Source of the DNA: Struthidea cinerea
Taxonomy: Eukaryota > Chordata > Aves > Passeriformes > Corcoracidae
DNA length: 64,000 nucleotides
Direction of reading: 5' to 3'
Assembly: GCA_013397865.1 (NCBI GenBank)
Contig: VZTI01002343.1
Location: 1,392,412-1,456,411, forward strand
Shown in pieces: positions 23,228 through 35,620 of this stretch; within the stretch, counting starts at the first letter, position 1; the number at the start of each line of letters is the position of its first letter. The position numbers were made by a program, and so were the translations under genes. The notes beneath the pieces are model-generated. The model had not been told where the DNA came from. It made no database searches and worked only from the letters and a program-made list of their open reading frames with translations.

Positions 23228-23252
23228 ATATATTCCCAAAAGGGGAATATAT
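23228..23252. repeat. Perfect 10-bp inverted repeat
   Basis: ATATATTCCC (23228-23237) and GGGAATATAT (23243-23252) pair perfectly around a 5-base spacer. The GGG/CCC core makes it less trivial than the AT-only palindromes nearby. Confidence 0.9.
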
Positions 23253-25810
23253 CCTCAAGGTACTACAAGCAAATGATGAATATCTCCTATTCTGTATTTT
23301 TCCTTTGTATGACAATACCTTTTTATGTGCTACTCCTCACATGTAGAAGTGATGATGTTTGCCTATAATTTCATAACACCTGGAAATCCTCGTTTCATTT
23401 AGGTGTTTATCTAGAGAGGTCTGGAGAGTAATATTGCCATAAACACATTATCAAGGTACCAACTACATTTCTTGTCAAGTCAGGTGAGGTGAGGAATGGT
23501 AAAAAATTGATCAGGTTTGCTGACCAGAAGATCAAACAATTTATTCTTAGTGTGTGCTATAACAATTCTTTAGGTACAGCTGTTTGTTTTTCTTGCCATA
23601 CTCTGTAGTTTATTTGAATTACCTTTTGCTTGCACATGATTTTAGATCCCAATACTCTATTTTTGTACTAAGATTAGGACTGCAGCTGCAAGACAAATGT
23701 AGTTAGCGCATTGCAAACACTGAAATGGATCCAATTGCTTGTAGATTTCTTTGTTTGCTGGTTCAGTATGTAGATATTACTGGTATTATGTTTCAAGTTA
23801 CATAATAATTTTTTTTAAACTACTGCAAACTGATATACACAGCGTCAGGTTTTTATGACATACAGTCAAATGAATTTGCAACACCACTTACAAATTGTGA
23901 TAAAAGCATCAAGCAGACTTAAGGGACACATAAGGCTCATTGTTAGAACATCCTTTTTTACCTTATATTCTTATAGCCTCAGGATATATATTATATCCTC
24001 AGGCTCAGGATAGTTTATCAAGCCAAAGAATTTTGAATTTTTGAATAAAGTAAAAGGAGTGTTTGATTAGGAGTCAGCATTAGAAGAAACACTGTGATAA
24101 TGGCAGAGGATGTTCCATTTCATGAATAAGCAAGCTAAAAGCACTAAGAAACCACAGTGGAGCTGCCAAGTGGTCTCCAGACAAGGATCAGCTGGGGGGA
24201 AGAAGGAAGCTGGAGGCAGCATGCTCCTGTGGCAGGGAAATCTGTAGGTAGGAAGTGTTTTCAAAATGGCACTCTTGCGTGCTAAACCATTGTGGAACAA
24301 TCCCTGCAGATCCCTAGGTGCCAAGTGTGAGCTACTGCACTAACCAGAGCCGTGTTCTGTATTTCAAAAATGTCTTATTTGATTACCTTTAAAATTCAAC
24401 CAGCTTCTGGGAAAACAAAGTCACGGTTATGGAGTGGCTCAGTTCCTCTTATAAGAGAAAGATTTTTGGGAACATATGGAGCGAATCTAATGAGAAATAC
24501 AGAAAAGGAAGCACAAAAAAACATCAAGCTCAGAACATGAATCACCTTTCAACCCCAACAGTATAATCATTACTATAATTAAATCCTCATAATTTAAGTA
24601 ATGCTTCACTCAACAGAAAATTGATGACTTATGTTTTAATGGGAATTTTACTGTATTCCAGTAATCTGTTTTGTATAAATTAAGTCTCTAGGGTGGAATA
24701 ATCATTTTGAAGCATATATTTGTTTGGATTTTCTTTCACACTACAACAGCTCTTATTCTAAAAGTGGCTAAAGCTGTCACAATTTGGAAACAAGGAAATG
24801 ATTTACTGTCTGTGGTATTAATTAAATAAGAAACACACTGACATCAGGAGACTTACCAAAAGGGAAAAAAATAAAAAAGGAATACTAATCCCCAGCACTT
24901 ACTGCTTATGCTTGAAGAAGAGTCAATTATTTTAGTCTAAATCCCTTTACTATCCATGCTCAAAAATATTTTCTTTTCCCCACCATATACTTGAGTCTCA
25001 GCTTGTTTATCTGGTGTGCAGAAGAAAGCAGTAGTCCCTGGCTTGTGGCTGAGAATAGCAAGCTGCCGTAAGTGGCTCTGGTGTTGTCCATACCTACGAG
25101 AGGAAAAAAAGGTAAATAGTAAAGTTGCCATTGCTGCAGTCCAGCCAGAGCAGGACAGCAAACCGTAAGGCCTGCAGAGACAGTGGAGACAACAGGTTTG
25201 CACTGTCCTAGAGTAAGTGTTATGTATTTCACCCATTTTCGCCCACTCACAGAAATATATTCAAGGGCTGTACACTTGTGTTCCAAGCTGCTTATCTTCA
25301 GAGTCAACTGAGACCTGTAGCTTTCAGTATACAGAAAAATACTACATTTGCTTTACTTCAGATTCAGTTGTGATAAGTATTCATCCTTTCTCAAAAAATT
25401 TGGGAAGTCCCATTCTTTTGCTCATCTGTCTCTTAGAACAGCAGGCTGCTACCTCCTTAAATAAATACCTCTTTGTGCATTTATGTTTACGTTTTCTACA
25501 CAACACTTTCTATGTTGTGTCCTCTTTCTTTCCTCTAAATCCTTTATAGCAGATGTTGTCTGAGCATGTTGCCTGATCACAAACTGATAAAAGGTGTATG
25601 ATGTTTGTGAATTTAGAAAATACGCCATCTCCTAACTTAAAATTTATCCAAGAGATTGGGAAAAGAAAAAGAGAAAAATAAGAGGTCACCAAATCAATGA
25701 GAGAGAATAAAGAATGAAGGACGTGTCTTAAAAAAATGAAAATATTTCAACAGCAAGGTTGGTAATTTAGGGCAGGATTTGGTGTCCAAATGTAGGTGTT
25801 CAAGTCGTAT

Positions 25811-25915
25811 AATCATAGAATATGAGGATCATTTATGTTTCAAAAGACCATTAAGACAATCAAGTCCAACTGTAAATGTAACACTGAAAAGTCCACCACT
25901 GAGCCCTGTCGACAC
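25811..25915 (-). mobile_element. CR1 LINE 3'-end fragment, minus strand
   Basis: AATCATAGAATATGAGGATC begins the fragment; on the minus strand this is the terminal ATTCTATGATT of CR1. It continues through AAAAGACCATTAAGACAATC and AAGTCCAACTGTAAATGTAA, diverged versions of the CR1 3' UTR blocks (AAGACCTCTAAGATCATC and AAGTCCAACC). Similarity fades by about 25915. Only about 100 bp remain, so it is heavily 5' truncated and old. Confidence 0.75.
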
Positions 25916-28900
25916 ACCTTCTTACAGTGAGATAACGCTGCCTGTGGTGTACAAGATGTGCACAAGGTAGGGATGAGATGGGGTTTGAGGGAGCCATGGC
26001 TGTCTAGGGAGGTGGCTAGAGGAGGGGTGGAATATTCCAAGTCACTGGAATGGCTCTAGAGTACTACATTTGTGAAAAATGAGTTGAGTCACTTTACTTT
26101 GAGTCTGAATAGGTCCTTGCTTTTCCCCAAGCTTCAAGGCCCCTGCCAAGGGTGCTGCTTACAATGAACTGTACCTTAGTGGATCCCTATTCAATCAGGT
26201 TCCTCATGGGCTTTAGTCACCGCCAGACTTCATTTATGCAACTCTCTGAAGCTGAGGCAGCTGGCATCTTGCCTAAGGTAATGGTGGGCAACTACAAAAA
26301 GAATGTAGAGAAGTTTCAGATAAAAAAATCATGTTTGTGTTCACTAAAGAGATTATAGAATGGCAAGTAAGAAGTCCTCTGGATTCAGAAGTCCTTTGCA
26401 CTTCAAAAGCCTTTAGGCACTTCAGTTTTCTTTAAGAACCGCTCTCTGAGCAATATTTTTATGTCATTTAACAGAGTGGACCTTGCTCCCACATTTAAGA
26501 GTCATTACTTAAACAAAATCTTCATTGAAGATTCAGTCTCAGTGTGAACACCTGCCCCTGCTAACAGCAGTTAGTTAACAATCAAGGTGTTCTGAGTGGT
26601 AATTTATAAACTCCTTGTGGAATTATCTTCTAAAAAGTAATCAAAAATTATGGAAATGCATATGTCTTTCCAGAAGTTGCCAATTCCCAACAAATGTATG
26701 CTCTGTGACCCACACATAATTGCTGCTCCTCTTGTGGAAGACGAAGATAGCCCTTCCAGCCCTAGGCAACTGTCTGAATAGGGGGAATAAATGACTGACC
26801 TATAGTATTTCAAGAGAAGATTTTGATTTTTAACCTCAAAAATCTATAGCTGTAACATCCCAAGACAAAAATCCATCACTTTGCAGGGAAAAAAACCAAA
26901 ACCAAAACAACAAACCAGCTCAGTTATTTCCCCTAAACACCACAGAAAGGCTTTGAGAAGTTTGGAGCATAAAGAAAGAAAGAAGCAGAGAAACAGGTGA
27001 ACTGATACAGGGCAGCAAGGAAATAGATTTGCTCAAAAGTTTGGTTGGTTCCACTAATTCTAATTTGCTTTCTTGTGAGTTTTACCCTTCTAAATTTTTT
27101 GAAATAAAGGAATGCCTGACATTCTGAAGTATAGCAAGATTATAAAAACTTATCTAGTAGAGCCACCTGAGAGTAACTGTCTAGTTCTTGATCTTTATGA
27201 TGGAAACTTTTATATTCAGCACCAGTAATACTTAAGATGTAACACCTATCTTTAACAGGAAAAGGAGATACATACATCTCTTCTAAGAGTTACTGCCAAA
27301 TGTAGCATATTGTAGGATTTAGCTGTCACTAAACCTGGAGTACTTGAGCTTTTTCGTGATAAAATCTGCCTGAAAATTCTCTGTAGGCAAGCAAACCAAC
27401 TGCTTCTTTATTTCCAAATTGTGAGTTTAGTCATTTAAAGTTTCCTTAATTGGATTCTCAAGCCTTTTCACAGTTTGTAAGTACATTCAGTTTGAAATAT
27501 GGCTTTAGTTAGTGTGCTACACATCAGGTCATAATTGCTGGCCAAAGGACAGATTTTGACTTCTCTTTTAGTCATGTTAATAGCTTAGGGACATAATTTG
27601 AGAAAAATATTGTAAAACAGATTCTCAGCTTAGATAAGCTGCCTTTGGCTGTCACAGAGTTATGTCTTTTTCTATCAGTTAAGACTCTAATTTCAGATTG
27701 TTAAATGTGTCTAAGGTAGGACCTATTTTGATTTCAATAGCTCAAGAAGCAGTTAAAATTAAATTTTTCCACCCTTTTGTACTACTTATTTTGCCTTTTC
27801 TAATTTTAGTTCACTTGGACAGAAAAACAATAACTTGGTTGTGCTCAATAACTTGGTTCAGATCTCACACACTGGGAGAAGGTTACAGTACTTTTAGGTG
27901 TAACTGTATTAGTAAGCATCAATCCCTGCATTTCCCATGCACAACTAAAGTCGTTGTCTTCTTAGATTGTAAAAAAAATAATGCAGATTACCTATTTGAA
28001 TACCTCTTCTTTTTATTCTTCCTCTCAATTTCCAGCTGTTAGGTTGTATTATCATAGCATTTCAACCCAGTTACCTTAAAAAAAAAAATTCAGATCTTCA
28101 ATCTGATTATTAATTTAATCTAAAATTAGATTAAATGAGTCCATGTCTTTGTGAATGACCACATTTGTCTTAAGAACATTTTAATTACTAAACTTGCATA
28201 TTTGAATATAATTTATGGGATCAAGTACTGTCCACTGCCTTGGTACGCTGGCATTCATGGGCATTCCACATATAACTCAAAGATATACAAGGCCTGTAGA
28301 GTTAAGAGGGAATCACAGCCTGGAGCAATAATATCCTGTGCATTGCACACAAGTCATGCCGGAGTAGGCATTTTCATATTATTTTGTTCACCTCTTCTCC
28401 CAAGTTCACTGGGGATTGAAGAGCTTTAGGAAATAAATCTCTCATTACAAGGCAGACTCCAGGTGAGAGATCGAGAGATGCTGTAGGAAGTTCCTTATTA
28501 TCACTGTAATTCCTCCTTGCTGATTAGAGATACAATTACTATGAGCCTGCCTTTCTACACCAAGACAGTTTGTATTAATGCTCACAAGTCTTGACAGACC
28601 GTATATTACTCATGGTGTGATCTGGATTTTGGCAGTCATTCCCAAATACAACAATTCTTGGTGTGCTGTGTAAGAGATCTGAGGAGGTTTAGAAGATTAT
28701 TAAAATGCTACTCTCAGGCTATGCTAAGGGTTTGCAGCTCTTTAAAAACCTATCTATAAAAATATGTATTGTCATACTGAGTCAAAGAATCAAAGCAACT
28801 TACAACAGCTGTGTTTCAGTCCCCAGGGTGTGAAGAGCTAAGCAATTTTAAGTACATAAGTACTTAAAAAGTTGTGAGTACAGAGAGCAGTGCTTGTGAT

Positions 28901-29960
28901 CACACCTCTGTGCTAATGCACCTTCAGAGAGCTGATCCAAAGTTACAATGTGAGTGTGAAGTAATTCACTGCACAATTCTTTGGGAAGCATAACTTAATC
29001 ATAAATTAATCTCACTTGCAATTTGCTTATACAGTATTATTAATAGAAGCTGTAAAAATACTGAATGTGTCAAACATTAAAAGAGCTTTTAGGAAAGGGT
29101 ACATCAATTTAGTATTGGGAGATTTGAATTAGTCAGAAACATAGACTTAATAAAACTAAGATTTGGCATAGACAACATGAAACTGGCAAAAAAAAGTTCA
29201 ATTAATGATACTGATCTTCTGAATTAAGTGTGCAGCTTCAGAAATGATAAAAATATTGCTTCCTATATTTCACAGAAGATACACCTGACTCACAAAGACT
29301 CACGCACAAGTCAGGTGAATTTAAGTTGCAAATTTAACCCCTAATTAACACACTTTAAAATAATCAGTTCTCCATGGCAAACATGATCAGGAGATAACAT
29401 TTTTTTGAACTGGTACGAAGAATATACAAGTAAATCTAAAAGACAAGGCCCTTCAAAAGATTAGAAGTTAATTCCTACTGATATCACTTCTGTAAATGCA
29501 TCTGCATAAAGACAATACGTACCCAGGTCTTTGACATAAAAATTCCTCAAGCACAAGTTACCCCTGTTTAAATGTTCTTGTCCAGAATAAACACTTATTT
29601 TATTCTTTATAAAACTTGGAGTAATATAATAGGAAACCTGCTCATCAATATTCATCAGCTACTGCCTTCTTTTTCAGAAGTGCTTAATCTGCCTGAGTGT
29701 TGACCATATTTCAGCTCATCCAAAAAAGCTGTCACTCAAACGTAGACAAATAACCGCATTGAGTGCCTATTTTATCCATTAGTTATAATAGAGTCTGGTG
29801 TGATTACCTCGTATATGGATGTCCTGTGGAGATTTTCCCACATTAAGGAAGTGCTCTGTGGAATATGGCGAAGTAGATGTAGAATCCAAAAGTTTAGAAA
29901 TTCTCCTGTTTAGGAGGCCCAAGAGAAATACAACACTGGTGAAGATTGTCTCAGTTGGAG
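25916..29960. other. Intergenic or intronic DNA, no gene seen
   Basis: No supported gene. A perfect 11-bp inverted repeat lies at 28113-28136 beside an A11 run. The ORF at 27698-28042 is Phe/Leu/Ile-rich, as expected from T-rich sequence, and has no recognised family. Confidence 0.5.
28113..28136. repeat. Perfect 11-bp inverted repeat with 2-bp centre
   Basis: ATTTAATCTAA (28113-28123) is the exact reverse complement of TTAGATTAAAT (28126-28136), with AA between. It is a nearly continuous palindrome that could form a cruciform. AT-only composition, apart from one C/G pair per arm, reduces its significance. Confidence 0.9.
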
Positions 29961-30545
29961 GTTGGGAGAGACTGACAGTGACGAAACAGATCATTTGGAC
30001 TTCTCCAGGTGCGATCATTCCCAGAACACTGTGGAGTGCAACACTCTTACAGCAGGTGTAAATTCCTTTCTTTCTTGCCCGCTGGTAGAAAGAAGAGGAA
30101 AGTCAGAGACTGTGTCTTTCCACACAGCCCATGCAAAATTAGCAGGAGAGAGCTTGACAATGGTCTTGAAGGTTAAGGGAAAGCTTCCAGCTGCTAAAAG
30201 AATAGACCATTCCCAGAAGCTGACCCGAGGACTGTGGGTACGGAGTTAGGGTCAGACGCTTGCATTTACTAACTTTTAAAACATGCATAGAGAGTGAGGG
30301 GCTGACAGGGATCAACCTTTTCTACATGAGCATACACCAAAATTTTGAGTCCACACCAGTACAGGCAGGGCAGGACAAAGAAAAGCTGCCCACTAGGTGG
30401 TTTTTGACCCCTGACTGTAGATGGGTCAACATGTCCTTGCAACCCAGCTTTACCTTGTGGCAAGTCTCTTTCCTGATGAACTTTCCACAAAAGCATGACA
30501 AGATACACTAAGAATTAAGGTGTTTTATTGCAGATTATATAAAGT
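29961..30545. other. Moderately GC-rich block, possible old LTR remnant
   Basis: Base composition rises over about 580 bases relative to both flanks, and several overlapping ORFs appear in different frames (29819-30061, 29962-30249, 30260-30511), the usual picture for non-coding repeat DNA. GTTTTATTGCAG near 30521 reads as an AATAAA polyadenylation-like site on the minus strand, and the same TTTATTGCAG occurs in the ERV block near 10748. No termini, target-site duplication or coding domain can be shown, so the LTR idea is only an inference. Confidence 0.2.
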
Positions 30546-31500
30546 TCATATCATAGAATAAAGGCTTGATGTGGCATTAAAATAAGAGTGAAAGAGAAAT
30601 GACATGGAAAAAAGGGGCCGAAACATAGTCACAGTGAAGAATTACCACAAAGAGAGGTTATGGGGAGTATGTTGAATTGTAATTGCCCAGGGCACAGGTC
30701 TAAAGATTCACAGCTTACACTCAAGAAAAGCATAAGAACAGCACAATCCTGCCAGGGTCCATGGATGGACGGCAAATGAGGATCTGGCCCAGTATTTTCA
30801 TACTTATACCTGTGTGCATCTAATTCTTTTGTTTGTACTTTACCTGCCTCAAAAACAGCATAAAGAATCCAATGTTGTTTCAATTTTTTCCTCTAATACC
30901 TTTTTAGTCTTTATATGTAGACTAATGTGAACGTTGCCTTTTGTAGGTGTAGAAAATAATGGTACTCTGGAACTTCTTTTTATCTTAAACCAGCAGATTA
31001 AGTGTAAGTATGCAATGCAACATTTCTATATTCCCCCGTGCTTCTAAAAAACAGTATGTTTGACCATTTTATTTCTATTCCTTATACTGTTTTAGCAATC
31101 TTTTTTTTATAAAAAATCCCATCTCTATTCCTTATAGAAGTTTTAAAGTAATTTCACAGCTGAGTGGAACCCTAAACAGAGCTATCTTAGTGTAATGAAG
31201 CAGAAAACTATTTCTCCTTAACAAGACTGGTATATAGTGACAAACAGCTCATAAAAATCCCATCTGCCACAAAATACTTTCATTTTAGTCTATTTCACAA
31301 CTAAATGCTATGTTTCCTGTTTCTTTTTAGAAGGAAAAGAGGATATATAAAGCCTATCTCATCAAATTGTCCTTTGACAAAAGAGAAAGAAAAAAAAAAA
31401 GCAAACACAAACCAATCATCTTATAAAACACTCACACTAACCATTCCAAACACCACAAAGGTGTAATGTCACTTTTGGATCCATTTATAGTACACCATTT

Positions 31501-31518
31501 CCCCCCCCCCTTTTTTTT
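31501..31518. repeat. C10T8 homopolymer tract
   Basis: Ten C residues are followed directly by eight T residues. The exact length should be treated as uncertain because such runs are prone to sequencing and assembly error. Confidence 0.9.
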
Positions 31519-34182
31519 ATAGTAAAAAGAAAAAGCTAACCACTTGCACTGTAAAGAAAATTTTCTGATGATTTAACAGCTGACTACATGTAAAAATCTG
31601 TTACTTGTTTTGTATTATAAAAACAGTATTTAGAGATGGCAATCAAATAGATGCTAATTAATTACCTGTAACTTGATCAGTTGTTATCCTCTTTAGGTAT
31701 TTGGTAATTAGTTCTGCATCCTGTAGCCTCTTTCCCACTCAAAACCAATTAATACTCGCTGACTAAGTTCTCCATAGTATTTACAGAAATTCTCCATCAG
31801 AACATACTGTAAAGTCTCCCTGTTTTCTAAACAGTATCACGAACTGCTGCAGTTCACTTGTTAACACACTGTTAGAAACATGCTTTGCTGTGGGCATTGC
31901 TCCTTTCTGTCAGATGGGAACAGAACCATCTCTTATGCCTGGTCTTGCCCAAGGAGGTTATGTTTTTGTTTTTAAAAGATAGTAAATCACCTAACCCATT
32001 GCAGCAAGACAAACTGCATCCTCAGAGCAGCAATGAAACCTTTTTGTGATGCTAATGCACAACCTACTATCCACGACTATAAGCTCCTGAATAATGATTG
32101 ATCTTATCTGAAATGACATTCATATTTGCTCCTCAACCTTATGGAAAGAGAAATAATTGTTTAGCCAGACCTCCCTATATTTAGACATAAACTTTTGCTA
32201 TTGTCTTCAAATCCACTGTTTTTAGTGTGTCTTGGTGATTAATGCTTTTACTGGAAGATCATAAATTTGTCTAACTAAGTAATCAATTTTTGAACAACAG
32301 CATCACCTTCTCCAGAGGTATAATTTCACCATGGATGCATGAAGACTGGTTATCAGTCAAGTTAAAGGACTCAAAGCTAACTTCTAATTCTTTGCACAAA
32401 ACTTGGATAGTACTTGGCTTAGAAGTTGCTCTGACTGTGGCAAAGACAGCTAAGGAGATAAGCCATTGAAACACCTTAAATAAGAGAAGGAAAGATCAGT
32501 AGCATATACTTCAACTGTTGGAAATAGAGCAGAAATTGTTATAATTTGTTTATAACAGCAATTCATGCCACATCTTAGACAGACAAGAAACATCATATTA
32601 AAGAAAAATTGTCAGGTGGCATTCAAAGGATCAAAGTGCTTGTTGCAGTCTCATTTCAGCAATGAATATTAGCTGTGAAATGTGATGGCACTTGATACTC
32701 ACAGACATTTTCCTACTCACTCAGCTGGTTTTTCAACAAATTTCAATGTACTTTGTTTCAAAGTGTGTACAAAAGACATACCTAGAAGGCTTCTTTTCGA
32801 CTTCCTAACAGCTGTGGAAGTGACAGGATAGCAGGAGCATCGCTGAGGGTGCCTGGAGGTTGTTCAATACAGTGCCCTGAGGCTAGGAGAAGCAGAAAGC
32901 TCGAGGGCCAAAACAGAGTACTTGATTTCCACAGGTGTAAATCTAATCTGTAGCACTGAATTTGTGTAGATCCATCATTGTGTAAAAGGGCAGTCTGGCC
33001 TGTACTTATCATCTTGCTGAATCTGGTTCAATCTTCTTGATAAAAAGTATTGGGAAGTGGTGACAGGGGCCCACTGGGCTGTGCTGCAGTCCTTTTTTCC
33101 CCATTCCAGTTCTCATACCCTATCCTCAAACCTCCAGCACAAAGTTCAGCAGCAATTTGACTTGCATAAAAAAGGGAACAAAGAGTAAAGGGGGAAAATA
33201 TTTGCCTTGAAACAACACAAATGTCTCAGTGAAAATTTGCAAGCAATTTTGAAATTTGAATGCTCAGTGGCTCTGCTTTTTTTGACGTTGCTGCCAGTAT
33301 AAGAGTAGACACTCTGCTAAAGCCGTGAGTTAAGGTTGAAATTTCTTCCCCTTTCTTGCTGCCCCACCATTTTTTCAGCTTTTATGGAAGCATAGATTAG
33401 TCTGGCCTGGGAGCAACAGTGGATTGTTGTCTTTATACTCACACACTCCACAGGCAAATTGTGAGTAATTCAGGGTATGACATAGTAGGCTCAGTCTATA
33501 CCGAGAGCTCCTTGGCTTTTATATCATTATCACGTAGAGACTTCAAATGCAATTGTGCTGGGAGATGAAAAAAGGAAAAAGCACTGCTACTTAGTGAATT
33601 CAAAATTAGTAATGTGAAACACATTGCTAATAACATTGAGTAACTAATAAAGCCAGCTCCTTTGTTTTTATTAAGAGTCTTTTGTGATGAGAGCATATAG
33701 AGTCGACTGTAAGAGTTGATGCTCCCTTGTTGCAAAGATCATCAAAAGGCTTAAGGTCATCAATTTTAATTATTTCCAAGAGTGGTTTCAGGGCAGCTGT
33801 GACTGTCTAGACAACTGGTAGCATCCTAATTACCCACAATTTCATGACAAAACGATTTTGGCCTTTATTGAGGATGAGTTTGCATCACAGTGCAGAACTG
33901 AGTCTCAAATCCAGTTGATAAATTATTGTTCTAGCCCATATTTAGGTTCCTAGCTGTTTAACTGGGCAATTGAAGAACTAAATAGATGCTAGGAGTTTAA
34001 ATGCCTCATTTGATCTGGATCTGACCCTACAATGCCTAGTAACTTACACTGGATTTTTTTTTTGCTGGACTTGAGCAAGCTCTGTAAAATGATGTGAATA
34101 GCTCAAAAAACATTTTACAAGTCAGCATGGTAAGGAAGAACTGTCCTGGTACCAATGGTATTCTGTTCTTGTTTCAGTCATG

Positions 34183-34210
34183 AAACTATGACAGCTTGAT
34201 GTCATAGTTT
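34183..34210. repeat. Perfect 11-bp inverted repeat
   Basis: AAACTATGACA (34183-34193) pairs with TGTCATAGTTT (34200-34210) across a 6-base loop. A further 6-bp match, GTCCTG near 34143 and CAGGAC near 34214, lies outside the arms. The mixed base composition makes this one of the least trivial hairpins in the window. Confidence 0.9.
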
Positions 34211-34456
34211 TAACAGGACCTCAATAGCTGTTTAACTCAAGAGTGGCAAGTCCAGAAATAAGTTTCTTAATGTAAGAACAGAAGAAACATTCCTCTTATT
34301 CTGTATTCCATCTTTGATGTCTGTTGGCAGCAGATGATTAGAGAAAAAGCAAAATATCAGCATAAGAAAAAAATTACGCTTCCACGAGTACAATTTTCTT
34401 TTAACATCTGCAAATCAGAACTATTAAATTCTGCAGAGGTTTGCCTTTTATTATGT

Positions 34457-34478
34457 GGGATTTAATTGGGATTTAATT
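34457..34478. repeat. 11-bp perfect tandem duplication
   Basis: GGGATTTAATT occurs twice in a row (34457-34467 and 34468-34478). It looks like a recent small slippage duplication with no other evident role. Confidence 0.9.
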
Positions 34479-34959
34479 GATTTTTTTTCCCCTCAAAGAA
34501 ATGTGTTTCTTAACAAAAAAATCTCTACTCAGATTTTAAGAAGTAATAGGGTTGGGGTTTTTAGTAGCTTAATCGATTAAATTATCAGTTTCAATTTTTT
34601 TCCTAATTTTTAGCATTTTCTAAGTTTTGACAGGTGGTGACTATTTCTACTTTCAGGGAGGTTTTTTTGTTGGAAAGGGATCAAATCATTGCTTTGGTTT
34701 GCTTTCTTTTTTCATTCTTCCTTTTTCTATCAGTTGGCACAATAAAAGACTTACATCCATCAAGGTCTCCAAACTCCAAAATGAAAAATAAGCCCCTCAA
34801 AATCTAAAACTGTCAGTTTAGTTTTCATCAGGATTTCTAATTCCATTTGTAGCAGTAAAAGTATTTTATGGTTTTTTTAAGGACAGTTACAACAAACTTG
34901 AATGAGATATGCAAGGCAGAACTGATGAAGATGCTGAGTGTTAAGGATGTGAAGGGAGC

Positions 34960-35620
34960 AGCCTCCAGGATATGGAAGGTATTTCCTCCTGGCCACTGCA
35001 GTCCAGCCAGGGTGTCTCAGCCCCTGAGGGTCTCTCCATCCCAGCAGGTGAGGGTGCTGCTGCTGCTGTGCCCATGTATGGGTCCGGCCAGTAGCAGCAC
35101 TCAGTGAGTATTCCAGACAGGCTGGGCACACATGTGCACACTAATGCTGCTGCCCATGCAGACTGCTGTCTTTAGCAGCATGCATATGTACCACTGTGAA
35201 AACTCACAGAAAACAGAGATACAGAGAACCGTATCCTGTTACTCCCCTCTGCCTGATCGAGATTAAAGTTTGCTAAGGAAAACAAGCCCCACACACATGC
35301 TATCCAAATTCAGGAGAGAATTCACAAGAAAACTCCCCAATTCACTCTCCAGATTGGTACCCACAGTGATAATGGCCTTGAATATCAGCACAGTCTCTAA
35401 TTCTGTGTAACGCCCATGCCCAAACCCGGGGCCCCCTCTCCCTGTGTGCAGACCTTCCCCCGCTCAGCAGCGTGTCCGCTTTGATCTTCTCCTGCAGCCC
35501 TCTGAAAGACTGTGCCTGAGCAAATCCTTCAGTGACCCATCAGGCAGCAACCAAAGAATACTAGTCTTCACTGCTGTTTCCAATACCACCTTCTTCACAT
35601 TACTGCCAGAGTGTTTGTGT
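34960..35620. other. GC-richer block of unknown origin
   Basis: This block of about 650 bases contains GC-rich phrases (for example CCAAACCCGGGGCCCCCTCT near 35420) and overlapping short ORFs on both strands, none with a recognised domain. The texture resembles old ERV or LTR-derived DNA. I cannot identify family blocks, termini or duplications, so it stays unassigned. A short (CTG)4 lies near 35055-35066. Confidence 0.25.

Larger units (their letters stand above)
20001..25810. other. AT-rich DNA with small hairpins, no confirmed gene
   Basis: Contents are an (AT)n plus T13 tract at 20613-20638, two perfect hairpins (22198-22224 and 23228-23252), and a 78-codon ORF with a C2H2-like spacing (22910-23146), listed separately. 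Other ORFs are short and unrecognised. The slightly GC-richer patch at 24060-24330 gives a minus-strand 85-codon frame with no known domain. Confidence 0.5.
30546..34959. other. AT-rich intergenic or intronic DNA, no gene seen
   Basis: No recognisable gene. Visible structure: a C10 run followed by T8 at 31501-31518, a 13-bp direct repeat TCTATTCCTTATA at 31074-31086 and 31124-31136, a perfect 11-bp hairpin at 34183-34210, and an 11-bp perfect tandem pair GGGATTTAATT at 34457-34478. Confidence 0.55.
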
